Positions 11,005-23,126 are shown, counted from the stretch's first letter. The stretch: DNA of 64,000 nt from Tolypeutes matacus (GCA_026826555.1 JAKSZT010053928.1:39099342-39163341), one strand, 5' to 3'. A program made the numbers and translations. Notes: generated by a model from the letters alone, not told the origin.

Positions 11005-11401
11005 AATTGAATATGCAGGACTGGAGACTTATTTAACAGAGGGCAGAGAACACTTGGAGGCTAATGCTTGGGTGCCTAGATGGATGTTGGTTCCTCTGAT
11101 AAAGCATCTAGAGTGTGGTAATGCCTTTATAAATTTACACCTGTCTGGCTTAACAAACTGAACCTTTAGAGTACAAAGACTTGTATCCTACTTGATACAC
11201 AAAGCATGCTTTAGAGTAACTTTTGAATGAGTGACTGAATATTAAAGCATAAAGCTTATGAAGTATACATACACATGTTGCATTTTTAAAAGTGTCGCTT
11301 ATGTTATGTGGCAGCATAGTTTTATGTAAACTAAAATATTAGAGACAACTTCATCTAATGAGAAAACTCTTACCACAGTATGGACTGTGGGTTATAATAG
11401 C
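11005..11401. other. No gene; unique sequence
   Basis: No repeat or coding signature was recognised between the solo LTR and the DAS-SINE. Confidence 0.4.
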
Positions 11402-11415
11402 AATAAAACTATATT

Positions 11416-11596
11416 GGGAGCAGAAGTGTCTCAAATCATTAGGTGCCTCCCTCCCACTAGGGAAGTCTGGGGTTCGGTTCCCAGTGCCTCCTAAAAAGAA
11501 GACAAGCACACAACGAACAAACACAGAGAGCAGACAGCGAGCACAAACAACCGGAGAGGGGGGTTAATAAATAATAATAAATAAATAAAATAATAA
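11416..11596 (+). mobile_element. DAS-type SINE, sense, with 14-bp target duplication
   Basis: The head 'gggagcagaagtgtctcaa' and the B-box-like 'ggggttcggttcc' mark a tRNA-derived SINE read on the plus strand. A short CAAACA-type tail unit and an A/T-rich (AATAA)n 3' end follow. The 14-bp AATAAAACTATATT is repeated exactly at 11402-11415 and 11597-11610, which proves L1-mediated insertion. The 69-residue frame here reads through the SINE and is not a gene. Confidence 0.9.
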
Positions 11597-11610
11597 AATA
11601 AAACTATATT

Positions 11611-14389
11611 AATTTTCAATTACAGAAGTTTATTTTAGAGAAAGTCTTCTGAATTTTGATATTTTAGCTAGAGAAAGTTATAGTTAGAAACCAACTGAGC
11701 AGTTTAAGCTTAAAAAGTCAGCTTTCATTTCAAAGTATATATATAAAACACCATTACCATATAGAAAATAATTGGTAACAAAATATTGAACTCAGTTTTT
11801 GGATCAGAGTTTGGACTGTGAGTTAATTACACTCTCTACATTCTCTTTATTGTTTTGCTAATATATTAACTCCCAGTTTTAGTTTGGGCCAAGTTCTAAA
11901 ATATTTTAATATAGAAAAAAATCACTCTTTTGCAATAACTCTTCTACATTCAATCAAAATGCCTTTAATACAGCAAAGTTGAAAACATCCATCCTCAAAA
12001 TATTTTCCCAAGAAAAGTTGTATTTGAATTAATTACTCAGAAATACTTTCTACACCAAGCAGAAGTTAAGTCCAAAGTGCAATTATCTTATAGCATATAT
12101 CTAGGTAAGTTTTTGTGAGCCTTGGATGATAGGCTAAGAGACATAGGCTGGAGAATAAATTGGTATTTTCAACAACATCTTTTTAAATCAAATTCAGAGG
12201 AAGAGCTATTTTGATTGAGTCCATTAATTTCATTTTAGATAAGTTTGTTATATCATTAATGTCATTTGCCAAAAGGTAACAATGATTCTTGCTACACTAT
12301 GTGTGTGAATATGTATTCAAGTACAGAGAGAGGGGGAGGGAGAGAAAGAGATAGAGTTCTGATTACTGTGACAAAACCAGAGTCTTCCAAACTCACCACT
12401 TTAGAATTCCATGAATCATATGGCACATCAAGTATAGATTTGACTATGATAAGAACTTAATTTTTCCAAGCATACTATGTGCAGAGAATAGTTTTATGAC
12501 ATTGAAGAGGATAATATAAAGACAAATTTCAATAAATTCTTTGATATAAATTATAGATAATTTATTATACCCAAGACGAAATTAAATATCAGGAATATTA
12601 TAAAATTAAAATGGTGCTGTGATTATGCTTATTTTTATATCAATTTCTTTTAGAACATGAGGAAGTTAGTGAATCTTCCTTTCAGGGTGAATTTCCTTTT
12701 TGAAATAGCCAAAAAAATATTTGGATACCAACTTGGTGAATTTTGTGTCTGATCCAAGTGGCTAATACTATTTCTGGTCAGGAACAAGAGGCCACTCTAA
12801 AAGAAATGGATCCAATTTTATTTTTGTGACTGGGAAAGAAGATACAACAATTCTAAAATTGTTTTGAATGATGATAGGCTCATGAAAAATGTGCAGTGCC
12901 TTCCATGCAAACGATTTGAGAGGATATCAAGCTTTTGGATGTAAGCTATTCATTTAGAGGTGTCTATAACATTGTGTCCTTTTTTTTCATAATCTTAATT
13001 CATTTAATTCTTATATAATATGCTTTTTCTATTGTAAATATAGGAAGCATGGAAACAATAATGACTTTATATTCTGTGAAGTATTTACTGTACATTATCT
13101 TGAGACCAGAATAACCTGATTTAGTTCCAATTAGCAAATTTTTTTTATTGTGGGTAAAAATCAAATATATCACAATACATACCAATATTTGTAAAATGAT
13201 ATATAAATATATTTTTAATAATTGAATTCTAATTATGTCAAAGGAGATCAGATACTGAGAATTTCATGACTGATGTATAATTTAGCCATAGCAATTAGGA
13301 GTACATGATTATATTACGAACCTCACACTAATCATATTCCGGAAAGAAGGATAGACCAGAAAATAATGAATGGTAATCCAGGTTATGCTTGAGAAAAAAA
13401 TTTAGAGACTGAAATTAAAAGTTGTAAAAAGAAGAGGATTTGGCTTAGTGTTAAAATAAAACCCTGCAAAGTTCAAAACTTTCAATAACTCAGAAGCAGA
13501 GCAGAGATTTAATCCAATAATTAGAGACAGTAATTTATCTTCAGATGGTGTGCTGGTGTGTTATTTTTCTTGGTGTGTTAGATTAGAAATGAAGTGTGAC
13601 TGGCATTCCACACTGATAATTTGAGCCATTTATAGTCTTTTGTTATATCTTGCCAAGCAGTCGATGGGGTGCATTTTTTTTAAAGTATCCAGCCCTTCAT
13701 TAAACACATGGAACCAAAGATCTGCCTAGTTTCTTTTCTTTCTAGTCCATAATTATTACCACTCAATTATTCCGAATGAATTGCCTGTTAGCCTCAGTTA
13801 TGTCAAGGCCCACATATTTTAATAATTTTGCTACTCAGAGAAACTCAGAGCATTTGGTATAATTACTAAGACATAGATAAAAGTTATATTTTTTCCTGTG
13901 ATATAGAAATATTTAGATTTATTTTCATCCCTAATATCTTTAATTGTTTAATTTACAGCGACTTAGAGCAATGTAAGTATGTGTGGATGAGTAAAAGCAA
14001 AATATTTTGATAAGAAATAAAATAATGAATCATTTTTACACTACCTGGTGTTTTGTTTAGAAAATAACATGCATACTTTTGCTCTTAAATACTATCTGGT
14101 TGCTAATGCTTCAGTCTACCTGAAAATATATTCACATGACAATGTATACCTCCTAGGTAAAGTTAGAGCAAAAGCATTGTAATAGATGTTTGGGAAATCT
14201 GCCTTTTATATATTCTGTTGATATAAATAAATTGCTAGAAATGTTGCCATTGATACATTAAAGCTCAATTTTTTATTTAGATATTTGTAAAGTAGGATTC
14301 ATTTGTGCTAATTGGGAAACATACACACAGATATACATATTTCCCAAACTTCATTTATAAAAGCTCCTATATGTTTGTAGTCACTTTAT
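11611..14389. other. Repeat-poor AT-rich block, no gene
   Basis: This block spans roughly 2.8 kb with no recognised mobile element and no credible reading frame. A short GA-rich tract occurs near 12325-12352. It may be ancient unique intergenic or intronic sequence. Confidence 0.5.
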
Positions 14390-14391
14390 TT

Positions 14392-14568
14392 TTACTTTTT
14401 TAAAATTTTTATTTTATTTTCATTATCACCCCTCCCCCATCCTTCCAGATGGCTCCCTCATCTGTCTGCTTGTTGTCTGCTCTTCTTCTTTAGGAGGCAC
14501 CAGGAAATGAACCCGGGACCTCCCATGTGGGAAGTGGGTGCCTAACAACTTGAGCCACATCTGCTCCT
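14392..14568 (-). mobile_element. DAS-type SINE, antisense, diverged
   Basis: An antisense DAS-SINE core is present at about 14493-14566: 'aggaggcaccaggaaatgaa', 'cccgggacctcccatgtggg', then 'ttgagccacatctgctcc'. It is preceded by the T-rich tail complement and a 'gtctgcttgttgtctgctctt' linker. No flanking duplication was identified. Confidence 0.85.
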
Positions 14569-16349
14569 ATCCTCCCAGTCTCTCTGTCTTTCTCTCTCCT
14601 GCACTATAATCTGTGTACTTCTTGAAGCTTGTCCCAATCTATAGCTGCTAGATTTTAGTTACTTTTCTTCTTCTTTATAGATTCTCTTTCATTCTGCTCT
14701 AATTTTTACTATCATTTCTAGCTCTTGTTTTAAATATATACTTCTTGACACTGGCCCTCCCCTAAACTTTCCAAAAATTTTTGTTTTTATTTTTAACTTT
14801 AAAGTAAGTAGAGCCAGATAAGAAATTTCCAGGGGTTCACCTTTGTATTAGTTGAAGAAAAATTTATGTGAATTGTTTGAATTGTCTGAACTTAAATGAG
14901 AAGGTTTAGGAACATATTTGCTCCATTTCTTCAAAATGTTTTGCAGAATCTAGGGCACTCCAGGTTCTGAGTTATCCATGTAACTGACTCCTTTCTTTAG
15001 CCATAAATAGGATGGGCAAGTATTTGTGAAGCTAATGCTGAAAGGCAGAATAAATCCTTAAATCCTCCTCAACTTAAGATGGTTGAGAAAATAGCTTAGT
15101 GAAGACTTACAGCTTTGTTTCTGAAGCACAGCTCAATTTTCTCCAAAGTATTGCTTTATTTATAGTGTGAAATTTTGGTATCTAAATGTCAAATAAACAG
15201 GAGAATATTATTTCTACAAAATTGAACACATGAGAGGTAATCAAAGTATAAGTTAAAGTACCAGGGGCAGAATTCTGCTTTTTCACAGACTTATTAAATG
15301 TGAAACTTCATTCAAAACTACAAATACTTACACACAAACACCCACCAACACAGTCAAAATAACCAGAACCTGTTCAGAATGTGTAGAGATGCCTTTTTAT
15401 ATAGGTACAGAAATCCTGATCATTCTTCTCTGTTTGCCTCTATACTTTTTTTTTCTTTTTCATTATAGAAAAGAAAGAAAAAGGTTCTAAAGAACCTCTC
15501 TGTACTCATCAGTTACTTAAATAATTATCAGCAATTTGCCATTCTTGTTTTATCACTTTTTCCTGGGGTATTTTAAAGTAAATTCCATATTTCATTTGGA
15601 TTTTTCTATAAATATTTTTGTCCCTGTATGTTATTGATGAATAGGTGTCTGGTAAAGGAGAAAATAGGTAGCCCAGACATGTCTGATCCTGATGTAGGAA
15701 TCCTATAATCAATCATTAATAATACTCTTGTTTTAGATTAGGTTTATTGACATCCCAAAGGCCTAAGAATTGAGGAAGTCTTCTCCACTACCAGTTTTGT
15801 TGAAATCAAGAGCCAAATGGTGAATTTAGAGCCTACAGACCTACTCAAAACTTAGCTGTTCCTTCTGAATCTTGTCAAAATCTCAGCTCTTCAGTAAGAT
15901 AATTCACATCTGATGGCATATCAGATAAAACATGTTGCCAGAAAGAAGAGATCATTAACATTAGTCAATCTTGAGCATACTAACAATTTGCAGATGATGA
16001 AAGCTATTTTCCCATCAAGTTATCTTTCAGTCCATATAAAATCTACCTCAGATGAGCAATAAGGTCTTCTGGGGCTCTTTAGTCTCCCATCATTTTCCTC
16101 CTCTTATTTCCCCCCCCCCCCCCCCCGCCAATTTGTCTCACTTGTTTTTTCCCTTCTGCCCTTTCCTCAGCATCACATCTCCATTCAGGGATCATGCACC
16201 AAAGCCTAGAAATCATTTTGTTAATTCCTTGCTCTTCCCTGGAAAGAATAGTTGGATTATGGATGATGATGATTTTTAAAGATTATTTATGATTAAGCTA
16301 ATATTGACCACTTTTATTGAAAAAATTAAATAAAAGTTCAAGAGTAATA
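14569..16349. other. No gene; unique sequence with a 17-nt poly-C tract
   Basis: No mobile element was recognised. A homopolymeric C run lies at 16110-16126 inside a pyrimidine-rich segment. Short reading frames at 15509-15712 and 16052-16279 lack any family resemblance; the latter contains the C run as polyproline. Confidence 0.5.
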
Positions 16350-17110
16350 ATAGTTAGGAAGATCCATAACTTTGCTGGTATAAATGTGCAAAAAAAAATC
16401 ACAGCCCTTTTTAGAAGGGACTGTAGGTGGTTATAGTAGAATTCTAAATACTCATCAGCTTTTACTGAAGCAGTCCAAACCGGGAAATCTAACCATATGC
16501 ATATCACCTATCCCTCAAGACCAGTGTGAAGAATTTTTATTGCAGTATTATCCACAGTGGCCAAGAACTAAAAACCAAGCAAATATTTAAATATTGGAGA
16601 ATGGCTGAATAAACTGTTCTATTGGAATATTACATAAATTGGAATATATTAACCACAGTCAAACTAGTTTACTTCAAGAATTTCAAGGAGGCACTATTGA
16701 ATAAGAACTGTAAAAAGCAAGAGTTAGAAAGGTAGGTATACTATAACTCCATTTTTGTGAAACAAATTGACTACCCACAGAGAGAAGTGTGTATATATAT
16801 ATGCACAAGTAGGAGAAAATGTGGAGACAGGAGGAAGGGGTAAAGGATTCAGTGCTGCTATAGTAGGAGGAATGGGGTAGGAAAGAGAAAGTCATCCAAA
16901 ATTAAACAGCATGAATGTTATGATTCTATTTATATAAAGAAGATTATATTTGTTAATGAATCCATAAATAAATGTGTGAAAGGATGTCACTAAAATGATA
17001 AAAAAAATAAAAAACAAGACTTGCAGAGTGGTGAGTTTCCAAGAGTTCTTTACTTCTTTGTTTATACCTTTCTGCATTGTATTAATTTGTATTGAAGATA
17101 CATTAATCAT
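16350..17110 (+). mobile_element. Ancient L1-related 3' region (L1M or HAL1-like), sense
   Basis: Blocks such as 'tccacagtggccaagaacta', 'gagaatggctgaataaactg', 'ggaatattacataaattgg' and 'gattctatttatataaag' follow the order of the degenerate 3' end of old mammalian L1 (ORF2 terminus and early 3' UTR). Divergence is high, and both boundaries are approximate. A non-L1 origin is possible. Confidence 0.5.
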
Positions 17111-17706
17111 TAAATGGGTGGTCGGGGGAGGACGCTTTTGAAAGTTTTTTGTGTATTTTCATTGTTTGAGACTTGACTGCCTATAACTTTTAATGTAGAT
17201 GTTGCCTTCTATTCTCTTAGCTGGTCCCCCAGTCACCCTGAGTTTGCCAATTGTCCATCGACATAGGATATGCCTTTGTGGTCTCCTCACTCTTTCAGGT
17301 AGGACTTAAAATAGCTTCAGACTGGTTCTCTCTCCAATGTACCCCAACTCTGGTCTTTGGAAAACATTTATGCATTGTGTGACCACCAAATCTCTGAGAA
17401 GGTGAGTACTCCACTCCCAAAATGATAGTCCTATCCTGACTTCTCCACTAACTCCTACTCCACCAAATGCTTGGTTGCTTCTCTGCCTTCCTAGATCACC
17501 CACACTGCAGTGAGCAAATCTAAAGTCTTCAGTGTAGTCCACTCCATTCAGAGGAGGCTTTGGAATTAGGTGGTAGCCAAACACACACACACACAACATA
17601 CACACACACCAGTCCTCCTCCATTGATTGGTGCTATTTCAATAGCAGCTTACAAATAGGAGCTCTCAAAAACTCATCTCTTTTTCACACTCTATACACTT
17701 TCTGTA
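17111..17706. other. No gene; unique sequence with a short (CA)n
   Basis: An interrupted (CA)n microsatellite lies at about 17579-17610. Otherwise there is no recognisable repeat. Confidence 0.45.
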
Positions 17707-17816
17707 ACCTGTATTTTTTTTTTTAATTTGACATGTTGTGAGTTAACAAAACAACCATGCACACCATACAGGATTCCCATACATTGCCCCACCAACAACA
17801 CCTTATGTAACCTGGA
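17707..17816 (-). mobile_element. Short antisense L1 3'-end fragment
   Basis: A T-run is followed by 'gagttaacaaaacaaccatg' and 'caggattcccatacattg', closely resembling the antisense L1 3' end at about 61430-61500. It is a ~110-bp 5'-truncated insertion. The similar start of 18245 shows that these elements share a 3' terminus. Confidence 0.7.
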
Positions 17817-18236
17817 TTTTGAGCCAGTTCTTAATGATTTCATAAGTTTTTCTATATATGGTGGAGGTGGAGGGTGGCTCTCAGATACTCATTTTGGTAT
17901 ATGAAAATATTGTATTAGTGGGTCAATTGAAATTAAGACAGAATTTTGACATTTAGGTACTTTCTAAAACATGCATTTTTACTTAGCAATAATTAGGGGA
18001 GAATTTTCTAAACACATGTATGCACATTTCTTTCATTTATATTGTGTCACACAGTATACAATAGCAGTAGTCTTCAAATGTTTTCTCTTTGTTAGCCTTA
18101 ACATAAATTTGAAAAATTATGCACTCCCACAAACATTTTAAAATTGACATCTTAGAATTTTATTATAAGTTTAAGTGTTTGCAAATTTTCACTGTAATAG
18201 TGACATTTAAAAATAAAACTCATTCCTCTCTTTTAT

Positions 18237-20160
18237 TTTTATTTTGTAATTTTTAAAAAATTACACAGATGTTACACTTAGATTACATAAATGTTACATT
18301 AAAAATACAGGGGATTCCCATATACCCCACTGCATACCCCTCCCACACTTTCCCATATTAACAACATCCTTTATTAGTGTGGTACATTTGTTACAATTGA
18401 TGAATGCATATTGGAGTATTGCCATTAAATGTGGATTATAGTTTACATTATAGTTTAAACTCTCTCGAGCACAATTTTTTAAGTTATGATAAGATTATAT
18501 AATGGCCTGTATGTGTCATTGCAAAGTCATTCAGGACAATTCAAATGTCCTGAAAATGCCCCCATATTATGCCTATTTTTCCCTCTCCCTCCCCTCAGAA
18601 CCTCCGGTGGCCACTGTTTCCACATCATTGATAAAAGTTCTTCCATTGCTAGAATCACAGTAAGTCTATAGTAGAATAACAGTAAGTCAACTCTAGTCCA
18701 TCATTCATTCCCTAATCCTGAGGAATCTGGGATGGTGATGCCCACTCCACCTCTAATTGAGAGGGGGCTTAGATCCCATGGCGCAGATGGAAGGGACTAT
18801 CTTGCTTGCAGACTTTCTCTGTTCCTTGGGATGGCTGTTGTCCATCATCATCTCCTTGTTAGTTGTCCTGGGTGAGTCCAATGTACTGGAGAGTAGGTGT
18901 TGAAACTCTGTTGAGATTCAGGGTCTGACTGGCATGTGGAAAGCCCAAAGACTTAAGTCTCTTGGACATAAACCTATCAACTCTAGTACTAATTATAGTT
19001 TCCAATAGAAAGGGCAGAATAGCCCATGACTGAGTCCATGTGACTCTGTCACACTGGGGAGCATAAATTCCCAAGTAGGGCCCACTGGCAAGGCTGTGGC
19101 AAGGTAAACTCCTGAGCTGTCAGCCCTATAGTATCTGGATGTCTCCAGAGCCCTCAGTAGCCCCACTATTTGAGGCAATATTTACTGTGGCAGTCAATGG
19201 GATCCTGCTGAAATGTGCATAAGCAAACCTCTGGGATGACCTCTGGACTCACTTGGAATTCTCTTAGTCACATAAACTCATTTGTCTTACCCTTTCCTTG
19301 TTTTGGTCAAGGTTTCTTTACAGTTGCATTGCTAGTTGGTGCTTGGTAGTAATCCCTTTGTGCCAGGGAGGCTCATCCCCCAGAGTCATTTCCCACTCTG
19401 GGGGGAAGGTAATGTATTTATATACTGAGTTTGTCTTAGAGAGAGGACATATTTGAGCAAGAAGGAGGCTCTCAGGAGGTAACTCTTTTCTTTCATTTTT
19501 TTTTTTTTTTAAGATTTATTTTATTTATTTATTCACCCCCTCCTTGTTGTTTGCAGTCGCTGTCTGCTCTTTGTCTCCATTTGCTGTGTGCTCTCTGGGT
19601 GTGCTTGTCTTCTCTTTAGGAGGCAGCAGGAACCGAACCTGGGACTTTCTATGTGGGAGAGAAGAGTGTAATCACTTGAGCCACCACAGTTCCCTGGTTT
19701 GTTTTTTCTCTCATTGTCTTTCCTCTTTGTCTTTTTGTTGCATCATCTTGTTGCATCAACTTGCCACACTTGCCTGTTGTGCTAGCTCACCTTCTCCAGG
19801 AGGCACCGGGAACTAAACCCAGGAGCTCCCATGTAGTAGGCAGGAGCACAATCTCTTGAGCTACATTTGCTTCCCAGGAGGTAACTCTTAGGCAACTTAT
19901 AATACTAAGCTAAGTTTCAATTTCAAAAGAAAAGTTTCATAAGTACAGGTGTCAATATCAAGGGTCCATCAATGATCCATCCTCCTTTACTAGTCACTGC
20001 CCCTGTACTCAGGGGATTCTTACTGTCTCATTAAAGAATGTGGCAGAACTCCCCAGGATGGGAATTGGATATTCTTTCAGTTATTGTTTGGATCTCCACT
20101 CACCATGAAAATGCCCCATGAGCACTTGAACTCATTCATATGCATCCTCCTCCCATGCAT
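18237..20160 (-). repeat. L1-3'UTR-like Xenarthran repeat, copy 2, with DAS-SINE insert
   Basis: This is the longest copy, about 1.5 kb once the nested SINE (19488-19874) is removed. It is collinear with copy 1 through about 19340 and then continues for ~800 bases absent from copy 1. The left terminus is T/A-rich, resembling the 3' end of L1. The right part shares 'ctccccaggatggga' (about 20051 and 21516) with copy 3. No L1 ORF2 is attached, so it is either 5'-truncated inside a very long 3' UTR or a separate L1-dependent element. The minus-strand frame shared with copy 1 starts at a non-ATG codon. Confidence 0.7.
19488..19874 (-). mobile_element. Composite (two-unit) DAS-SINE, antisense, with exact 15-bp target duplication
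   Basis: From left to right are a T-run, a first antisense tRNA-like core ('aggaaccgaacctgggac'), a linker, and a second core ('gggaactaaacccaggagc') ending in 'gctacatttgcttcc'. The sequence CAGGAGGTAACTCTT occurs at 19473-19487 and again at 19875-19889, a perfect duplication. The host repeat (copy 2) resumes without loss, so this is a clean secondary insertion. Confidence 0.93.
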
Positions 20161-20162
20161 CC

Positions 20163-20740
20163 TGTCAGCCAAAGGGATACTGATGCAAAATACCAGAAAT
20201 CTGTTGGCTTTTATAAATAGAATTTATTTGGAATAGCAGCCCATGGCCACTAGACCATAAAGCATAAATGACTTCCCTCACCAAAGTCTGCCACCACATG
20301 CCAGAGCAAGATGGCTGCCGACTCCTGCCAAGAGTCCAGGCTACCTGGGTTCCCCTCTTTCTGGGGCTTGTTTCTTTCCAGGCTCAGCTGCCCTGCCCTC
20401 TCCACAAGGCCAGCTGTAGATTATCAGGTGACCTGCTCTGTGTCTCTCCCCAGGGCTTGATTCTTTCTGGGCTCAGCTGCTCTGCTCCTCTGTGTGCTAA
20501 CTTCCCGGGGCTCAAGCATTAAAACTCCAACTCTCCTCTCTGCCTTGTAGTTTTCTCTTTGAGTCCCCGCCCACCCGTCCTACTGACATGGTCCAATCAA
20601 AGCCCTTATCATAATTTAATCCCACCCAGGTACAGACCCTTTTACAAACATAATCCAATAAATATTTTTGGAATTTGTAAACAATGCCAAACTGCTACAC
20701 ATCCCCCATCACTGACAGCCCACACCAATGGTCCTTCCTT
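20163..20740 (-). mobile_element. MaLR-type LTR, antisense
   Basis: The plus strand begins 'gtcagccaaagggatactga' with 'accagaaatctgttggcttt' and ends 'gccaaactgctaca'. It is collinear with the LTR in the L1 at 39309-39914: both carry 'caagatggctgccg', 'ggctcagctgctctg'-like and 'cataatttaatc' blocks. The reading frames at 20268-20522 and 20559-20747 are LTR sequence, not exons. A proven target duplication was not found. Confidence 0.85.
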
Positions 20741-21004
20741 GCCATAGTTGTAACCCTTCTGTGATCCAAAACTTCTTAAAAAATGAAGCCCAAAAAATAA
20801 CTGAATAAAATTAATAAGAAAATGAAATAATAATGATAGTTTTTAAAATGACAAATAAAATACAAAAAATAAAAAAGAATTCAAAATAATAAAAGAAATA
20901 ATAAAAATATTTTTAAAATTTGGCATTATGTCTTTCATCACTGTAAGATCTGTTCTCTTGTATGTACAGTGACATTTTTCTTCCATTTATTCCCCCAATG
21001 TCTT
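20741..21004. repeat. A/T-rich low-complexity stretch
   Basis: This is a region of AATAA/AAATAA-rich sequence at about 20778-20915, probably a decayed SINE or LINE tail, next to unassigned sequence. Confidence 0.5.
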
Positions 21005-21566
21005 ATTTTTTTAATTTTATCTTCAAAGATGCTTTAGGTTACAGAAAAGTCACAAACAGAATTCAGGGGATTCCCATATACCCAACATCTTCTTCCTTTC
21101 CCCTTTCCCCCTGTTAATAATATTTTACATATGGATGGTACATTTGTTACAATTGATGTACAAATATTAAAGAATTGCTACTAACCATGTTCACTAATTT
21201 ACATTATGGTTTCCATTTTAGTACATACACTTTTATAAATTTTGATGAAATTTAACATGACCTGTATCCATCATTGCAAGATCATGTAGAACAATTCCAA
21301 TGCCCCCAAAATACCCCGTGTTCCATCTATTCTATTCCTCCCTCTGCCTCCCCTCAGGACTCAGGGCAAACACCAAGTTTCCCTCCTTGAAGAGCAAGAT
21401 TCATAGTTACTTGCAACAACACTGAAGGCTTGGCATATTGGCCTGACCTCCCCTATTAGGCACTGCCTATGCTCTCAAGAGACTCCCGCCCCGCTATTTG
21501 AGAACATAGCAGGGCTCCCCAGGATGGGATTCCAACACCTTCCTGTTCCTTAAGTGGGTCTCATTC
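21005..21566 (-). repeat. L1-3'UTR-like Xenarthran repeat, copy 3 (internally deleted)
   Basis: It begins like copies 1 and 2: 'agatgctttaggttacag', 'ggggattcccatatacccaa', 'ggtacatttgttacaattga'. At about 21358 it jumps from the segment matching 18600 to the segment matching about 19960 and beyond, sharing the 'ctccccaggatggga' block. It therefore lacks roughly 1 kb of the middle. It is more diverged than copies 1 and 2. Confidence 0.7.
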
Positions 21567-22993
21567 TTCTGTCTTTTAAATAGACTTAGTGGAATCTGAA
21601 CACCATTGTAATTTGATATTTACTGCAATCTTTTTCAACTTATACAAATAAACTCTTCAAAAGAGCATGGCGTTTTAGATCATTAACCTTCTTCCTTAAA
21701 CTTTTATTTCCTTTCCATGTTCTACATAGAATTTCATCTTTATTTATTATATATTTTATGTTGAAATACTCAGTCAATTAATAATATTTCCTAAATATAA
21801 ATATATATACATATATGTATATATATATCAACTGAAATTAATTTTCTCCATGATCTTAATGCTCTAAGTGTTAAATATTTTTTTGCATTTGCATTGAGTT
21901 ATAATAACAATTATTATTTTTCTACAAGTGGAAAACAGTCTAAATATATTTGAAATTTTGATTAATTATCAAACAAAACAAGTAAAACTTTATGGAATGC
22001 ATCTTCTTAATGGCACAATTATGCCTTTTTTTCCCAATTGATTCATGTACCAAATCTATAAATGTTACTTATTGCTATCAAGAGACAGGGTTCAACAACA
22101 GTGCTATTCCTATTTTTCATTTTTATAGATGTAAACATTAAGGAATCTTTTTCACATAAATAATTAGATGGAAATGGAAGGAATTTTAATATCGAAATAT
22201 TGCCCCATTTTAAGAATTCCTTCCTAGGTTTAGGACAAATGATCAAACAGCAAACTATCACAAAAATTAGTTTTAATGATCTATTAAGAGACAACTAGTT
22301 AGGTCCACCAATTTTGGTGAAAGCAAAGAAATGGAAACACCTGGATTGCAAAATAACTTATTAGCCACTTATTAGCATCATTCATATCATCATATTTGGG
22401 AAGTAGCATGAAAAGGATTTGCAAAAAATTTAATGTTTGTTAATTATATCTGTTACTTAGGAGTGGATCTATGTTTTGTGAGGCTTGAAGCTTATACAAA
22501 AATTGGATTATCTTTTTAAAAAAGAATACAATGTTATGAATATAAAATGGGGTGTGAAAGAGAATATTTAGGATGAGAAAAGAAAATATAACAAAATACA
22601 AATATTTAATGCCACAAGTGTCACACAACACAGAAAAATAACATGATATTTAAATTAATTGACTACCTGAGACATTTCTATAACTTTCCCCCTGTACTTT
22701 TGGGCTGTAAACCCTTTGATACCTGTTCATGTTACAGTAATTTTTTAAGGACATTTTCTATAAAATGTTGAGAGGGAATATTTAATCATCCCTCTAGCAT
22801 AGATAGTCAAAATTTGTTTTATAGTATTGATAGTTTAGAAAAGTTCTTTCTAGCTTTGCAACGTATTATTGGTCATGTCATTAATTGTTTAGTGTTTGGA
22901 TCAACCTTGGGGAAAATGCTTATCAACTTTCATGTCACACCTTTAAGATTTCAGGACAATCTTTTCTTTTTTGTTTTTCATGCAGTGACTAAT
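21567..22993. other. No gene; AT-rich unique sequence
   Basis: It includes an (AT)n/(TATATG)n tract at about 21797-21835. No mobile element or coding signal was recognised. Confidence 0.45.
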
Positions 22994-23009
22994 CTCAGCT
23001 TATTCTTTT

Positions 23010-23110
23010 TTTTTTTTTTTTTTTTTTTTTTACCGGGAGATCCTGGGGATTGAACCCGGGTCCCTCCATATGGGAGACAGATGCCCAACCAGTTGAGCTA
23101 CATCCGAACC
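23010..23110 (-). mobile_element. Monomeric DAS-SINE, antisense, with exact 16-bp target duplication
   Basis: A long T-run is followed by 'gggattgaacccgggtccc' and 'accagttgagctacatcc', the antisense tRNA-derived core. CTCAGCTTATTCTTTT is duplicated exactly at 22994-23009 and 23111-23126. The perfect duplication and long unbroken tail point to a relatively young insertion. Confidence 0.94.
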
Positions 23111-23126
23111 CTCAGCTTATTCTTTT

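Noticed and set aside
11358..11567. 69-residue plus-strand frame with a basic C-terminus
   Set aside because: It reads through the DAS-SINE at 11416, so it is repeat-derived.
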